Program-made: the position numbers and the translations under genes
Assembly: GCF_009766005.1 (NCBI RefSeq)
Contig: NZ_LMUK01000043.1
Location: 253,122-317,121 of the forward strand
Reading direction: 5' to 3'
Source: Bradyrhizobium sp. S69
GTDB lineage: Bacteria > Pseudomonadota > Alphaproteobacteria > Rhizobiales > Xanthobacteraceae
DNA length: 64,000 nucleotides
Shown here: positions 27,134 to 36,165 of the stretch, piece by piece
How positions within the stretch are numbered: position 1 is the stretch's first letter
Layout: each line of letters begins with the position of its first letter
The notes under the pieces: model-generated
Told to the model about the DNA's origin: nothing
Databases searched by the model: none
Seen by the model: the letters and a program-made list of their open reading frames with translations, nothing else

Positions 27134-27943
27134 CTATCCGAAGCCGTACAGAAACGCCGGATTGTCCACCAGGATTTTCCGCACTGCGGTCGGATCAGGC
27201 GCCCACTCCGCCAGCAGCGCGAGCAGCGTCGCGTTATCCGGCCGTGGCGTTCGGCCGGGATGCGGCCAATTGCTGCCCCAAAGACATCGCTCGGGCGCAT
27301 GCGCCACCAGCCGTCGCGCCAGGTCCTGCACATCACGATAGTGCGGCGGCCCATCGCGATCCGCGTGATACGGCGCGGAAAGCTTTACCCAGACGCGCCC
27401 GGTATCCAGCAGCCGAAACAGCACAGCGATGGCAGCGCCGTCGGCATCCAGCGCGCCGGCGAACTTGCCGAGGTGATCGATGATGAAATGGCCGGGCAGC
27501 GCACGCAGCGCCTGCTCGCGCTCGGGAAATTCAGCCCCTGCGAATTGCAGGACGAGATGCCAGCCGCGCTCGGTAAATCTCGGCGCCATCCGACGGGTAC
27601 GGTCCCAATCCATCATGCCGGCTGGAATGTCCATCAAGCAGCGAAGGCCGCGCATACCGAGACCGGCAAGGCGGGTTATTTCGGCGTCGCTGACATCTTC
27701 CGGCAAGATCGCCACACCGCGCGCGGCCTCACCCAACGCAGCCATCGCCGCCAGTGTGCAGCGATTATCGGTCCCGTAGGCCGACGGCTGCACGATGACG
27801 GTTCGAGACAGGCCAAGCCGGGCTATCTCATTGCGATAGTCGACGAGGCCCGCCGCCGGCTCGGCACGCGCATGGCCGAATTCATTCAGCGGGTAGCCCG
27901 GCTCGTAGATGTGCATGTGGGTATCGGTCGCGCCCTCGATCAT
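27134..27943 (-). CDS. Amidohydrolase, 2-pyrone-4,6-dicarboxylate lactonase (LigI)-like
   Basis: A 269-residue amidohydrolase-fold enzyme. TDTHMHIYEPGYPL near the start, HFIIDHLGKF in the middle and LWGSNWPHP near the C-terminus are the marks of LigI-like lactonases (PDC to 4-oxalomesaconate in protocatechuate 4,5-cleavage). No other lig genes are present, so the true substrate may be a different lactone. ATG 27943 sits six bases after GAGG; GTG 27955 is an alternative. Just downstream of an MFS gene in one operon. Confidence 0.82.
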   Translation of the reverse strand: MIEGATDTHMHIYEPGYPLNEFGHARAEPAAGLVDYRNEIARLGLSRTVIVQPSAYGTDNRCTLAAMAALGEAARGVAILPEDVSDAEITRLAGLGMRGLRCLMDIPAGMMDWDRTRRMAPRFTERGWHLVLQFAGAEFPEREQALRALPGHFIIDHLGKFAGALDADGAAIAVLFRLLDTGRVWVKLSAPYHADRDGPPHYRDVQDLARRLVAHAPERCLWGSNWPHPGRTPRPDNATLLALLAEWAPDPTAVRKILVDNPAFLYGFG

Positions 27944-27960
27944 CGTCATCCTCACACCAC

Positions 27961-29283
27961 TCAGGAAAGTTTTGGCAGCGCGGCTTGCCCGCCGGCCGCA
28001 GTCGGGGTTGATGCCGCCTTATCGGGCACGCCGATGCAGGCGGCGATGATGGCGGCCAGAATCGAAAACGCCGCCATGAAGTACATCGCGTCCTGGAAGC
28101 TTCCGGTCTCCGATTTGATCCAACCCGCGCCATAAGGACCCGCGATCGATCCGAGCTGCGCAAAGCAGTTGATGAAGGCAAGACCTCCGGCGGCCTCAGT
28201 CGGCGCCAGCACGCTGGGAGTGATGGCAAAAATGCCCGGCGGGCATGCGTAGTAACCGATGCCCGCGATCGCCAGCGCCAGCAACGACCATTGCGAACCG
28301 CCCAGCCACGCGGCTACGGCCAAACCCGCGGCCGCCACTACCAGGGAGGCCGTCAAATGCCAACGGCGTTCGCCGGTCCGGTCCGAGCTGCGCGCCCACA
28401 ACACCATGCCGATCACCGCGGCGAGATAGGACAAGGAATTCACCGTACCGATTTCGGTCGTATTCAGCCCGAGATCGCGAACGATTTGCGGCAGAAAGAA
28501 CGTGATGCCGAACGCCCCGACATTACGCCCGGCATAGACCAACGCCAGCGCCATCACTTTCGGCTTGAGCGCGGTCTGCCACCAGCTCGGCTTCGGGCCG
28601 ACCGACTTTATCTTCTCTTCATCGAGACGGGTCTGTAGCCACACACGTTCTTCCGCGCTGAGCCATTTGGCGTCCGACGGCTTGTTCGTCATCACCAGGG
28701 CGACCACGATACCAAGGATCACCGCGGGCGATGCTTCCAAGATCAATAGCCACTGCCAGCCGTGCAATCCGGCGAAGCCGTCCATCCCCAACAGCGGCAC
28801 CGACAGCAGCGCGCTGACGACATTGGAGATCGGCGCCGCGACCAGGAAGATCGCCACCGCCCGGCCGCGCAAGACGTTGGGAAACCAGTAGGTGATGTAG
28901 AGCAGGACGCCCGGAACAAGTCCGGCTTCGGCGGCGCCCAGCAGCAGCCGAAGCGAGATAAAGCTGACCGGCCCGACGACCATCGCGGTGCCTGCGGAAA
29001 TCAGGCCCCACGTGATCATGATGCGCGCAATCCAGAGCCGCGCGCCAAATCGCTCGAGCGCCAGATTGCTGGGAATTTCCAGCAGAAGATACGTCAGGGA
29101 GAACAGGCCCGCGCCCTGACCGAATTGCTCGGCGGACAAATGCAGGTCCTGGTTCATCTGCAACGCTGCGTAGCTGATGTTCGAGCGATCCAGATTGGCG
29201 ACGAAATAGGCCGCCACGACCAACGGCAGCACCCGCCACGCCACCTTGTTCAGGGTGCGCTGCTCGATCGCCGACTGCGACAT
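27961..29283 (-). CDS. MFS transporter (anion:cation symporter family), second copy
   Basis: A 440-residue 12-TM carrier with FVANLDRSNISYAALQMNQDL and GLVPGVLLYITYWFPNVLRGRAVA, the same ACS family as the gene at 23638. It probably imports an aromatic or hydroxy acid for this island. ATG 29283 has a GGGA site; a longer frame to 29349 lacks one. The two MFS copies in one operon suggest two related substrates or acid plus breakdown product. Confidence 0.93.
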   Translation of the reverse strand: MSQSAIEQRTLNKVAWRVLPLVVAAYFVANLDRSNISYAALQMNQDLHLSAEQFGQGAGLFSLTYLLLEIPSNLALERFGARLWIARIMITWGLISAGTAMVVGPVSFISLRLLLGAAEAGLVPGVLLYITYWFPNVLRGRAVAIFLVAAPISNVVSALLSVPLLGMDGFAGLHGWQWLLILEASPAVILGIVVALVMTNKPSDAKWLSAEERVWLQTRLDEEKIKSVGPKPSWWQTALKPKVMALALVYAGRNVGAFGITFFLPQIVRDLGLNTTEIGTVNSLSYLAAVIGMVLWARSSDRTGERRWHLTASLVVAAAGLAVAAWLGGSQWSLLALAIAGIGYYACPPGIFAITPSVLAPTEAAGGLAFINCFAQLGSIAGPYGAGWIKSETGSFQDAMYFMAAFSILAAIIAACIGVPDKAASTPTAAGGQAALPKLS

Positions 29284-29474
29284 GGATGATCCCTGTTGTT
29301 CCCAGCACGATCCTCCCGACGCCACCGGCGTCGGGAGGATCTGCATCATGTTCTTTCCGCCGTATCGAATGTCGGCGTTTGCGTCGCATTTAGTTCAGTT
29401 ATCGTGAGGCGGCAACGTTTCCGCGCGCACGCCATTGTCGCGAGCTATGCAAGTCTGCCAACGGTGACGCCAGC

Positions 29475-29852
29475 TCAGCCTTCCGGAAACAACGTACTCA
29501 GGATCTCTCCGGCGAGGTTGAACGCGGCGACGCCGCGAAACAATGCGGCGATCGCCGCCGACGCATGCAATTCCTCCAGGGTGGCGCCGGCCCGTATCGC
29601 GGCCTTGGCATGATTGGCCGCCGCCTCCGACGTTTGCACGAGCAGGATCGCAAAGGACATCAGCTGGACCGTCTTCTGGTCGAGCGCCTTGGGCGTCAGC
29701 GCCGCGATGCGCCAATCTTCCAGCGCCGTGACCAGTTCCGGATCGACCTGCATGCCGAGCTTGAGGCGTTTGGCGATTTTGGGCGGCGTGAAACCGATCA
29801 TCTCGGTGTACCGGCTCTCGAGCTGGTCGAGCGTGGAGGGTTTATCGGTCAT
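29475..29852 (-). CDS. Carboxymuconolactone decarboxylase (CMD) family protein
   Basis: A 125-residue CMD/AhpD-fold protein: FAILLVQTSEAAANHAKAAIRAGATLEELHASAAIAALFRG is the helical core. It has no Cys pair, so an AhpD-like redox role is excluded; a gamma-carboxymuconolactone-decarboxylase-like or unknown role remains. It follows the Bug gene and precedes the MFS gene on the same strand. Confidence 0.82.
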   Translation of the reverse strand: MTDKPSTLDQLESRYTEMIGFTPPKIAKRLKLGMQVDPELVTALEDWRIAALTPKALDQKTVQLMSFAILLVQTSEAAANHAKAAIRAGATLEELHASAAIAALFRGVAAFNLAGEILSTLFPEG

Positions 29853-29886
29853 GCGTTTTTCTTTCTCTCTTTAACGACACATCAGA

Positions 29887-30864
29887 TCACTGCATCACGA
29901 CGCCGGCATCCTTGATGAGCTTGCCCCATTTATCGGCCTCGGCATGCAGATAGGCGCCGAATTCGCTGCCCGACAGCGATCCAGGCTCGGCGCCGACGTC
30001 GGCCAGTTTTTTCGCCAGATCCGGATCGCGCAACACTTTCATCACGGTCTCCGTCAGCGTCTTCATCAATTCGGGCGGCGTCTTGGCCGGCGCCACCAGC
30101 CCGAACCAGGAAGACGCCTCGAAGCCGGCAACGCCGGCCTCCGCCATGGTCGGCACGTCAGGAAGCAACGGCGAGCGCGCGGCGCCCGCCACCGCGATCG
30201 GGCGGATTGCGCCGGCCAGCGCCTGCGGACGCACCGCGGGCATGTTGTCGAACAGAATCGGAATATGCCCCGAGACCAGATCGTTCATCGCAGGCGCAGC
30301 ACCTCGATAGGGCACGTGAACGATATCGATGCCGGCAAGTTTCTTGAACAATTCGCCGGCCAGATGATTGGTCGAGCCGTAACCCGACGAGCCAAAATTC
30401 AGCGTGCCGGGCGCGGCCTTTGCCAGTGCGATCAGCCCGCGCACATCGGTCGCTTTGACCTCCGGATTGACCGCCAGCACGATCTGCACCGAGGCAACCA
30501 GCGCCACCGGCGCGAAATCGGCGATCGGATCGAACGGCAATTGCGGATACAGCGATTGATTGACGGCGAGCGGCGGCGGCGCCGTCAGCAACAGCGTGTA
30601 GCCATCGGGCGTGGACTGCGCCACCATTTCCGCGCCGATATTGCCGCCGGCGCCGGCGCGGTTGTCGATGATGACCTGCTGGCCCCAGGCCTCGGACAAC
30701 TTCATCGCCAGGAAGCGCGCCACGACATCGTTGGAGCCGCCGGCCGGAAACGGCACGATGATGCGGACGGGATGATCCGGAAAGCCCGCCGCCGCGACCG
30801 GGACGCCCGGTCCGGTCAGGACCAGCAGCGTTGTCACCGTGACAAGCCAAAACTGCCGAAACAT
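29887..30864 (-). CDS. Bug-family binding protein
   Basis: A 325-residue periplasmic TctC/Bug binding protein with HPVRIIVPFPAGGSNDVVARFLA, NRAGAGGNIGAE and VHVPYRGAAPAMN. Signal peptide ends near VPVAAA. ATG 30864 has GGAGG six bases upstream. Like the copy at 10788 it lacks TctA/TctB neighbours. It probably captures the substrate of this catabolic island. Confidence 0.92.
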   Translation of the reverse strand: MFRQFWLVTVTTLLVLTGPGVPVAAAGFPDHPVRIIVPFPAGGSNDVVARFLAMKLSEAWGQQVIIDNRAGAGGNIGAEMVAQSTPDGYTLLLTAPPPLAVNQSLYPQLPFDPIADFAPVALVASVQIVLAVNPEVKATDVRGLIALAKAAPGTLNFGSSGYGSTNHLAGELFKKLAGIDIVHVPYRGAAPAMNDLVSGHIPILFDNMPAVRPQALAGAIRPIAVAGAARSPLLPDVPTMAEAGVAGFEASSWFGLVAPAKTPPELMKTLTETVMKVLRDPDLAKKLADVGAEPGSLSGSEFGAYLHAEADKWGKLIKDAGVVMQ

Positions 30865-30965
30865 ACGCTTCCTCCACGTCATCGGTTTCTCATGCAACGC
30901 AACGGTCGCTGGCGTTGTGGCGAAGGGACCGGTATTCTGTCAACGAAACCATGGGATGATAGTGC

Positions 30966-31385
30966 ATGACAACAGAGACACCGGCGCCGCGCCCGGTTGC
31001 GGAGATCGCAAGTTATCACGCCCATATCTATTACGATCCCGCGACAACCCGGGCGAAGGCCGAACAATTGCGCCACTGGATCGGCGAGCGTTTTTCGGTC
31101 CGGCTTGGAAATTGGCACGACGTGAACGTCGGCCCGCATGACCAGCCGATGTTCCAGGTGGCGTTCGCAAAGCAGGTGTTTGCGACGCTGGTGCCCTGGC
31201 TGATGCTCAATCATCTCGGCCTCAGCATCCTGATTCATCCGAACACCACCAATCCGCGCCGGGACCATACCGCCGACCCCTTCTGGATCGGAACGCGGCT
31301 GCATGTTCATGATGGCGTCCTGCCGGACGAGAGCGAGGCCGAAGCAGCGCTGCAGCCGAACACCACGCCGCATCTGCCTGTATAG
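30966..31385 (+). CDS. DOPA 4,5-dioxygenase family protein
   Basis: A 139-residue protein of the small DOPA-dioxygenase-like family, extradiol enzymes using iron for catechol ring cleavage. ASYHAHIYYD, the region ending in MFQVAF and NHLGLSILIHPNT hold the conserved His residues, and a later RDHTADPFWIG is also family-typical. It is divergent from the Bug gene of the catabolic island, so it may be its ring-cleavage step. Confidence 0.85.
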   Translation: MTTETPAPRPVAEIASYHAHIYYDPATTRAKAEQLRHWIGERFSVRLGNWHDVNVGPHDQPMFQVAFAKQVFATLVPWLMLNHLGLSILIHPNTTNPRRDHTADPFWIGTRLHVHDGVLPDESEAEAALQPNTTPHLPV

Positions 31386-31619
31386 TCGGGCGTTTCCCTG
31401 CCCTCATCCTGAGAGGCTGTGAAGCAATCACCGACGTCATCCCCGGGACGAACGCGGAGCGTTCGCCCGTAGGTGCGCGCCATCTTCGGCGCGCCTCGAA
31501 GGATGGTGTTCAGCGCCGTCCTTGCGGCCATCCTTCGAGGCTCGCAAGGGCTCGCGCCTCAGGATGACGGCCAATGCATGTCTAGCTATGAGGAGCGCGC
31601 ATTCGCGCGACCCGTTGGC
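31386..31619. repeat. Dispersed intergenic repeat with perfect 14-bp inverted arms
   Basis: GCCTCGAAGGATGG (31493-31506) and CCATCCTTCGAGGC (31528-31541) are exact inverses. CGAACGCGGAGCGTTCG is a second hairpin at 31449-31465. The same blocks (CTTCGAGGC, GATGACGG) are familiar from intergenic elements of Bradyrhizobium-type genomes. Confidence 0.7.
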
Positions 31620-32080
31620 TCATCGGGCTACGATCGCAAACACACTTCCGCGTTCTCGCGACGGCATTCGCCCGAGGTTTGCAAATTCATTTGCCCTCAA
31701 AACAAGAGGGCGCAGGGCGACCCTCAAGAGAGGGCGCAGGGAAGACCGGGTGCGCGCTGCACCCGCGGTCTCATGTGCAAAGGCATACAAAAAAACGCAC
31801 ATGAGCATACAGGTTCAGCGGAAGCAGTCCGGCCTTCCCTGCGCAATGGTTTTACAGCTTATATCGTGCTCTCCCCGGCGAGACCTGGCTTGCTTGTCAC
31901 CGTCGCCAGCGCGATACGAAGTATCATCGCCGACTTGACACCTGCCATCGGGGCGTCAGGACCACACGACTTTGCCGTCCGCTTCACACGCTGTTCGTCA
32001 AAAGCGCATCCGCGTCCATCGCTCCCCGCCCCAACGTCAGTGACGATGGCCAACGCCCCCTCTCTCGGGACGGGATGCGA
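31620..32080. repeat. Bradyrhizobium-type multi-copy intergenic sequence
   Basis: A ~460-base non-coding block. It contains direct repeats of AGAGGGCGCAGGG (about 31708 and 31730) and the segment CCTTCCCTGCGCAATGG. I recall near-identical blocks recurring in Bradyrhizobiaceae genomes. The open frames across it have no coding character. Family assignment is from memory. Confidence 0.55.
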
Positions 32081-32212
32081 AGATTAAGCAGGTGAGTTGG
32101 GTCAAGAGTCAAGGATAATTTCTGAAAATCAGAAATGATGGAGATGTGAATGAGGCTGGACACAACATCGTGTGATTTGCCCCGCCGGAAAAATCAATCT
32201 GGTGATTTCTTT

Positions 32213-32304
32213 TCGTCATGGCCGGGCTTGACCCGGCCATCCACGTCTTTCTTGCTTTACTGCAAAGAAGACGTGGATGCCCGGGACAAGCCCGGGCATG
32301 ACGA
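32213..32304. repeat. 92-bp palindromic repeat element
   Basis: The element starts TCGTCATGGCCGGGC and ends GCCCGGGCATGACGA, with inner arms CATCCACGTCTT and AAGACGTGGATG. It can fold into one long hairpin. The type is very common between Bradyrhizobium genes; here it lies near the end of the HyuA gene. Confidence 0.85.
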
Positions 32305-32375
32305 GCTTTGTCAAAAGTGCCTGATGTCGTTGGCTGCTATTTGAGTCAGCCTCTCAAGATCAGGCAGAACACCGA

Positions 32376-34421
32376 TCACCCCACCGCGATATCCAGCCAG
32401 CCCAGCGCGTTGACCGTCAAGCGATCTTGCGCGCCGATGACCACCGTCGTGGTCTCGGCCTCGACGATCGCAGGGCCGGCGAAGGCATGGCCGTGCCCGA
32501 GGTCGTCAAGCGCATAGACCGGCACGTCGATCCATTCGCCGAAGAACGCCTTGCGCGTCGAGCGCGGCGCGCAGGCGAGCGTCGATGGCGCCAGCTTCTC
32601 CGCCTGTCCGGTTTGCGGAACTTCGCCGACCGCAGCGACCCGCGCGTTTACGAACACGACTTCCTGGTCCCGTGACGCGTAGGTGTAGAGCTCCTCGTGG
32701 CGGCGATGAAAGCGATCCTCGATCTGGTCGACCAGCGACGGATCGTCCCACCCAAGACCATCCAGCGAAACATCGATCTCGAACACCTGCTCGCCGTAAC
32801 GCATCTCGGCCGACCGCTGCACAGCGATCGGGCCGCCGAACCAGGAACGGAGCCGGCCCGCCGCCTGCTGCTCCAAGCCGGCGAAAATATCGCGCACCTC
32901 CTCGGGCGAAATGCGTTTCCCCGTGCCGTAATAGGTCCGGCTCACCTCGTAGCGCAGATCGCAGGTCAGCATGCCCCACGCCGACAACACCGAGGCCGCG
33001 ATCGGCACGATGATGCGCTTGATCTCGAGCTCGCGCGCGACCTCGACGGCGTGCACGCCGGCTGCGCCGCCAAAACTCAACAGCGCAAAGCGCCGGGGAT
33101 CGACGCCGCGGCGCAACGTCATCAGCCGGATGCCATCGGCCATCTTCAGATTGATGATGCGGGAGATGCCCGCGGCGGCCTGTTGCAGCGAAAGCCCGAG
33201 CGAGGCGGCCACGCGTTCCACCGCAGCGGCAGCCGCCGCGGCATCGAGCGGACGCTTGCCGCCCATGAACGCGCCGGCATCCAGATAGCCGAGCACGATG
33301 TTGGCGTCGGTCACGGTCGCGGCTTCCCCGCCATTGCCGTAACAGGCCGGTCCCGGCACCGAGCCGGCGCTTTCCGGACCGACCTGAAGCGTCCCGCCGG
33401 CATCGACGCTGGCGATCGATCCGCCGCCGGCTGCGATGCTGGCGATATCGAGGCTGCGCAACGCGATGCGCTGTCCCGCCAGCATGCCGTCGGCCGACAA
33501 CGACGCGGCGCCATCGGAGATCAGCGAGATATCGGTGCTGGTGCCGCCCATATCGAACGGCACCAGATTGGGAAGGTCGAGAATATCCGCGCAGCGCCGG
33601 CCGCCGGAAATGCCACCGGCGGGTCCCGACAACACCGTGCCGGCAGCCAACCGCGACGCCTCTTCCACCGGCGCCATGCCGCCATGCGACAGGATGATAA
33701 AGAGACTGCCTTTGAATCCCGCCTCGGCGAGGCGTTGCTCGAGCGTGGTCAAATAACGCCGCACCAGCGGCCCGACATAGGCATTCACGATGGTGGTCGA
33801 GACCCGCTCATATTCCTTGATCTGCGGCAGCACATCGCTGGAACGCGACACGCTGACCCCGGGCAATTCGCGCGTCAGCCGCTCGACCGCGGCAAGTTCG
33901 TGGATCGGATTGAGATAGGCGTGCAGGAAGCAAACCGCGACCGAGGTCGCGCCGGAGCGCTTGATCGCAGCGATGGCCTCGACAAGTGAGTGGTCGTCGA
34001 GCGGGATGGCGACCTCGCCATTGGCCTTGAGCCTTTCCTTGACGCCGAAACGAAAATGGCGCGGCACCAGCGGTTCCGGCGGCGGCGACCGCAGATCGTA
34101 GCGGTTGTCCTTGAGGCCTTCGCGCATTTCGATCACGTCGCGATGGCCTTCGGTCGTGAGCAGCGCGACCTTGGCGCCCTTGCGCTCCAGCAAAGCGTTG
34201 GTCGCCACGGTGGTGCCGTGCACGATGCGATTTGTAGATGCCAACATCTCCGCGCGCGTCAGCTTGAGACGCCGCGCCAGTTCGTCCAATCCTGCCATCA
34301 CGCCGATGGACTGATCCGCCGGCGTCGAGGGCGACTTGCCGAAAACGATTTTGCCATGGTCGTCGATCGCGACCAGATCGGTATAGGTGCCGCCGACATC
34401 AATTCCGATGGTGAACATCAT
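32376..34421 (-). CDS. hyuA: Hydantoinase/oxoprolinase A subunit (HyuA-type)
   Basis: A 681-residue HyuA-family subunit. The ATP-binding start GIDVGGTYTDLVAID, the middle IVNAYVGPLV...SLFIILSHGGMAPVEEA and FDMGGTSTDISLI are characteristic of the ASKHA fold. With HyuB it forms an ATP-dependent hydantoinase, 5-oxoprolinase or acetone/acetophenone-carboxylase-like enzyme; the exact member is unclear. Its ATG overlaps the HyuB stop by four bases. Last gene of the operon that starts at 38706. Confidence 0.9.
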   Translation of the reverse strand: MMFTIGIDVGGTYTDLVAIDDHGKIVFGKSPSTPADQSIGVMAGLDELARRLKLTRAEMLASTNRIVHGTTVATNALLERKGAKVALLTTEGHRDVIEMREGLKDNRYDLRSPPPEPLVPRHFRFGVKERLKANGEVAIPLDDHSLVEAIAAIKRSGATSVAVCFLHAYLNPIHELAAVERLTRELPGVSVSRSSDVLPQIKEYERVSTTIVNAYVGPLVRRYLTTLEQRLAEAGFKGSLFIILSHGGMAPVEEASRLAAGTVLSGPAGGISGGRRCADILDLPNLVPFDMGGTSTDISLISDGAASLSADGMLAGQRIALRSLDIASIAAGGGSIASVDAGGTLQVGPESAGSVPGPACYGNGGEAATVTDANIVLGYLDAGAFMGGKRPLDAAAAAAAVERVAASLGLSLQQAAAGISRIINLKMADGIRLMTLRRGVDPRRFALLSFGGAAGVHAVEVARELEIKRIIVPIAASVLSAWGMLTCDLRYEVSRTYYGTGKRISPEEVRDIFAGLEQQAAGRLRSWFGGPIAVQRSAEMRYGEQVFEIDVSLDGLGWDDPSLVDQIEDRFHRRHEELYTYASRDQEVVFVNARVAAVGEVPQTGQAEKLAPSTLACAPRSTRKAFFGEWIDVPVYALDDLGHGHAFAGPAIVEAETTTVVIGAQDRLTVNALGWLDIAVG

Positions 34422-36103
34422 TGGGCACCCCGCCCGGCCGGCGCATCTGGCGCGGTCAGGCCCTGTTCGCGGTCACGCTGGCGCGCCAGCGCGGATCGCT
34501 TCCCGGGTGGCCCCCAGCCGCCGCCGCCGGACGAGCGTATTTCGAGGCAATCGCCGGGACGAAGTTCGATGCCGACTTCCTTGGTCAACAACACACGTGG
34601 CTCGCGGCCCTCGGACAGCAACCGATAATGATGCGGCGCGCCGTCCTCACCGCCCAGCATGCCGCAAGGACCGTGACGCGCGCCGTCGCCGGCGGTGTTG
34701 CCCTTCGCGGGCTTCTCCGTTTCCAGCACGAGATCAAGTGCCACGCCGAGGCCACCGCGGAATTGGCCATCGCCGCCGGAGCCTTCGCGAAATTCATGTT
34801 GCCGGAAATGCAGCGGGAAGCGCACCTCTGCGACCTCGATGCTGCCGAATTTGAGGCCGCCGGCCGAGTGCCACTCGCCGATCGACGAATAGCCGTCGCC
34901 GCCCGACGAAGCGCCGCCGCCGGGTCGTGCCTGAAACAAATGCCAGATGAAGGGACGCCCGGTGCGCGGATTCTCGCCCTGGATCGCGATCCGGAACCTG
35001 CGGCTCCAACCGGCCATCGCGCGCTCCGGACAGGACGCCGACATCGCCTTGATGATGGCTTCGACGATTTCGTTGGAGGGATGGCTGGTGCACAACGTGA
35101 CGGGCCGGCCGGAGTCGGCCCAGACAATCGTCCCCTGCGTGGCGATCACCTTCAGCGGCCGCAGCGCGCCGGTGTTCTTGGGGATTTCGGCGTCGATCAA
35201 ATAAGCAAACGCCATCGCCACCGCGGCCTGCATGTTGGCGTGCGATGAATTGACAAAACTGGTCGATTGCGGATCGGAAGAGGACAGATCGACCTCGATG
35301 TCGCTGCCCTTCTTGGTGACTTTTGCGGCGATCCGGATGTCACTGCGGCCATGGCCGTCATCGTCGAGAAACGCCTCGCCGTGGAACACGCCGTCCTTCC
35401 AGGTCGAAACCACCGCACGGGTCTGCTGCTCGGTGGCGTCAAGGATCGCCTCGATCGCGGCTTCGACCACCGGCGCGCTGAACTCGCCGAACAGTTTTGC
35501 GACGCCGCGCTCGCCGAGATGCGCCGCCCCCAGCATCGCCGCGAGATCGCCGCGAAACTCGCGGGGGTTTCGGACGTTCAGCGCCAGCAGATCGAGCAGA
35601 TCTTCGCGCGGCCGGCCCGCCTCGTAGAGCTTGATCGGCGGAACGCGCAAGCCTTCCTGCCATATCTCGGTGGCACCGGGATTGTAGGCGCCATGGGTGG
35701 CGCCGCCGATATCGCTCTGATGGGCACGCACGACGGTCCAGAGCAGACGCTTGCCGTCGGCGAATACCGGCACGAACGCCGTGAGATCAGGCAGATGGCT
35801 GCCGCCATAATCGGGATCGTTGAGCAGAATGACGTCGCCGGGTGCGACGTCCTTGAAACGTTGCTCGACCGCGAGCGTCGCCCAGGGCAGCGCGCCGACA
35901 TGCACCGGAAGGTGATCGGCCTGCGCGATCAACCGCCCGCCGGTATCGCAGATCGCCAGCGAGAAATCGCGGCTCGAGTTCAGGATTTGCGAATAGGAGG
36001 TGCGAAGCATCGCCTCGCCCATTTCCTTGACGATGGAGCTCAGCCGGTGCTGAACGACGGAACGCGTGATCGGATCGATCTTGGCCGAGATATTGAGCGA
36101 CAT
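34418..36103 (-). CDS. hyuB: Hydantoinase/oxoprolinase B subunit (HyuB-type)
   Basis: A 561-residue HyuB-family subunit: ITRSVVQHRLSSIVKEMGEAMLRTSYSQILNSSRDFS at the start, then DVILLNDPDYGGSHLPDLT, and GDCLEIRSSGGGGWG near the end. It pairs with HyuA for ATP-dependent ring opening or carboxylation. ATG 36103 begins at the conserved domain; TTG 36169, overlapping the previous stop, is the alternative. Confidence 0.9.
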   Translation of the reverse strand: MSLNISAKIDPITRSVVQHRLSSIVKEMGEAMLRTSYSQILNSSRDFSLAICDTGGRLIAQADHLPVHVGALPWATLAVEQRFKDVAPGDVILLNDPDYGGSHLPDLTAFVPVFADGKRLLWTVVRAHQSDIGGATHGAYNPGATEIWQEGLRVPPIKLYEAGRPREDLLDLLALNVRNPREFRGDLAAMLGAAHLGERGVAKLFGEFSAPVVEAAIEAILDATEQQTRAVVSTWKDGVFHGEAFLDDDGHGRSDIRIAAKVTKKGSDIEVDLSSSDPQSTSFVNSSHANMQAAVAMAFAYLIDAEIPKNTGALRPLKVIATQGTIVWADSGRPVTLCTSHPSNEIVEAIIKAMSASCPERAMAGWSRRFRIAIQGENPRTGRPFIWHLFQARPGGGASSGGDGYSSIGEWHSAGGLKFGSIEVAEVRFPLHFRQHEFREGSGGDGQFRGGLGVALDLVLETEKPAKGNTAGDGARHGPCGMLGGEDGAPHHYRLLSEGREPRVLLTKEVGIELRPGDCLEIRSSGGGGWGPPGKRSALARQRDREQGLTAPDAPAGRGAQ

Positions 36104-36165
36104 GAGACGTTCTGCCTGAAGGAGAATTTTCGGTGGATTGAAGCGACGCGGGTCAGGCCGTTTGC

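Noticed and set aside
31473..32087. 204-codon plus-strand frame in the repeat region
   Set aside because: It crosses two repeat families and an inverted repeat; composition is not protein-like.
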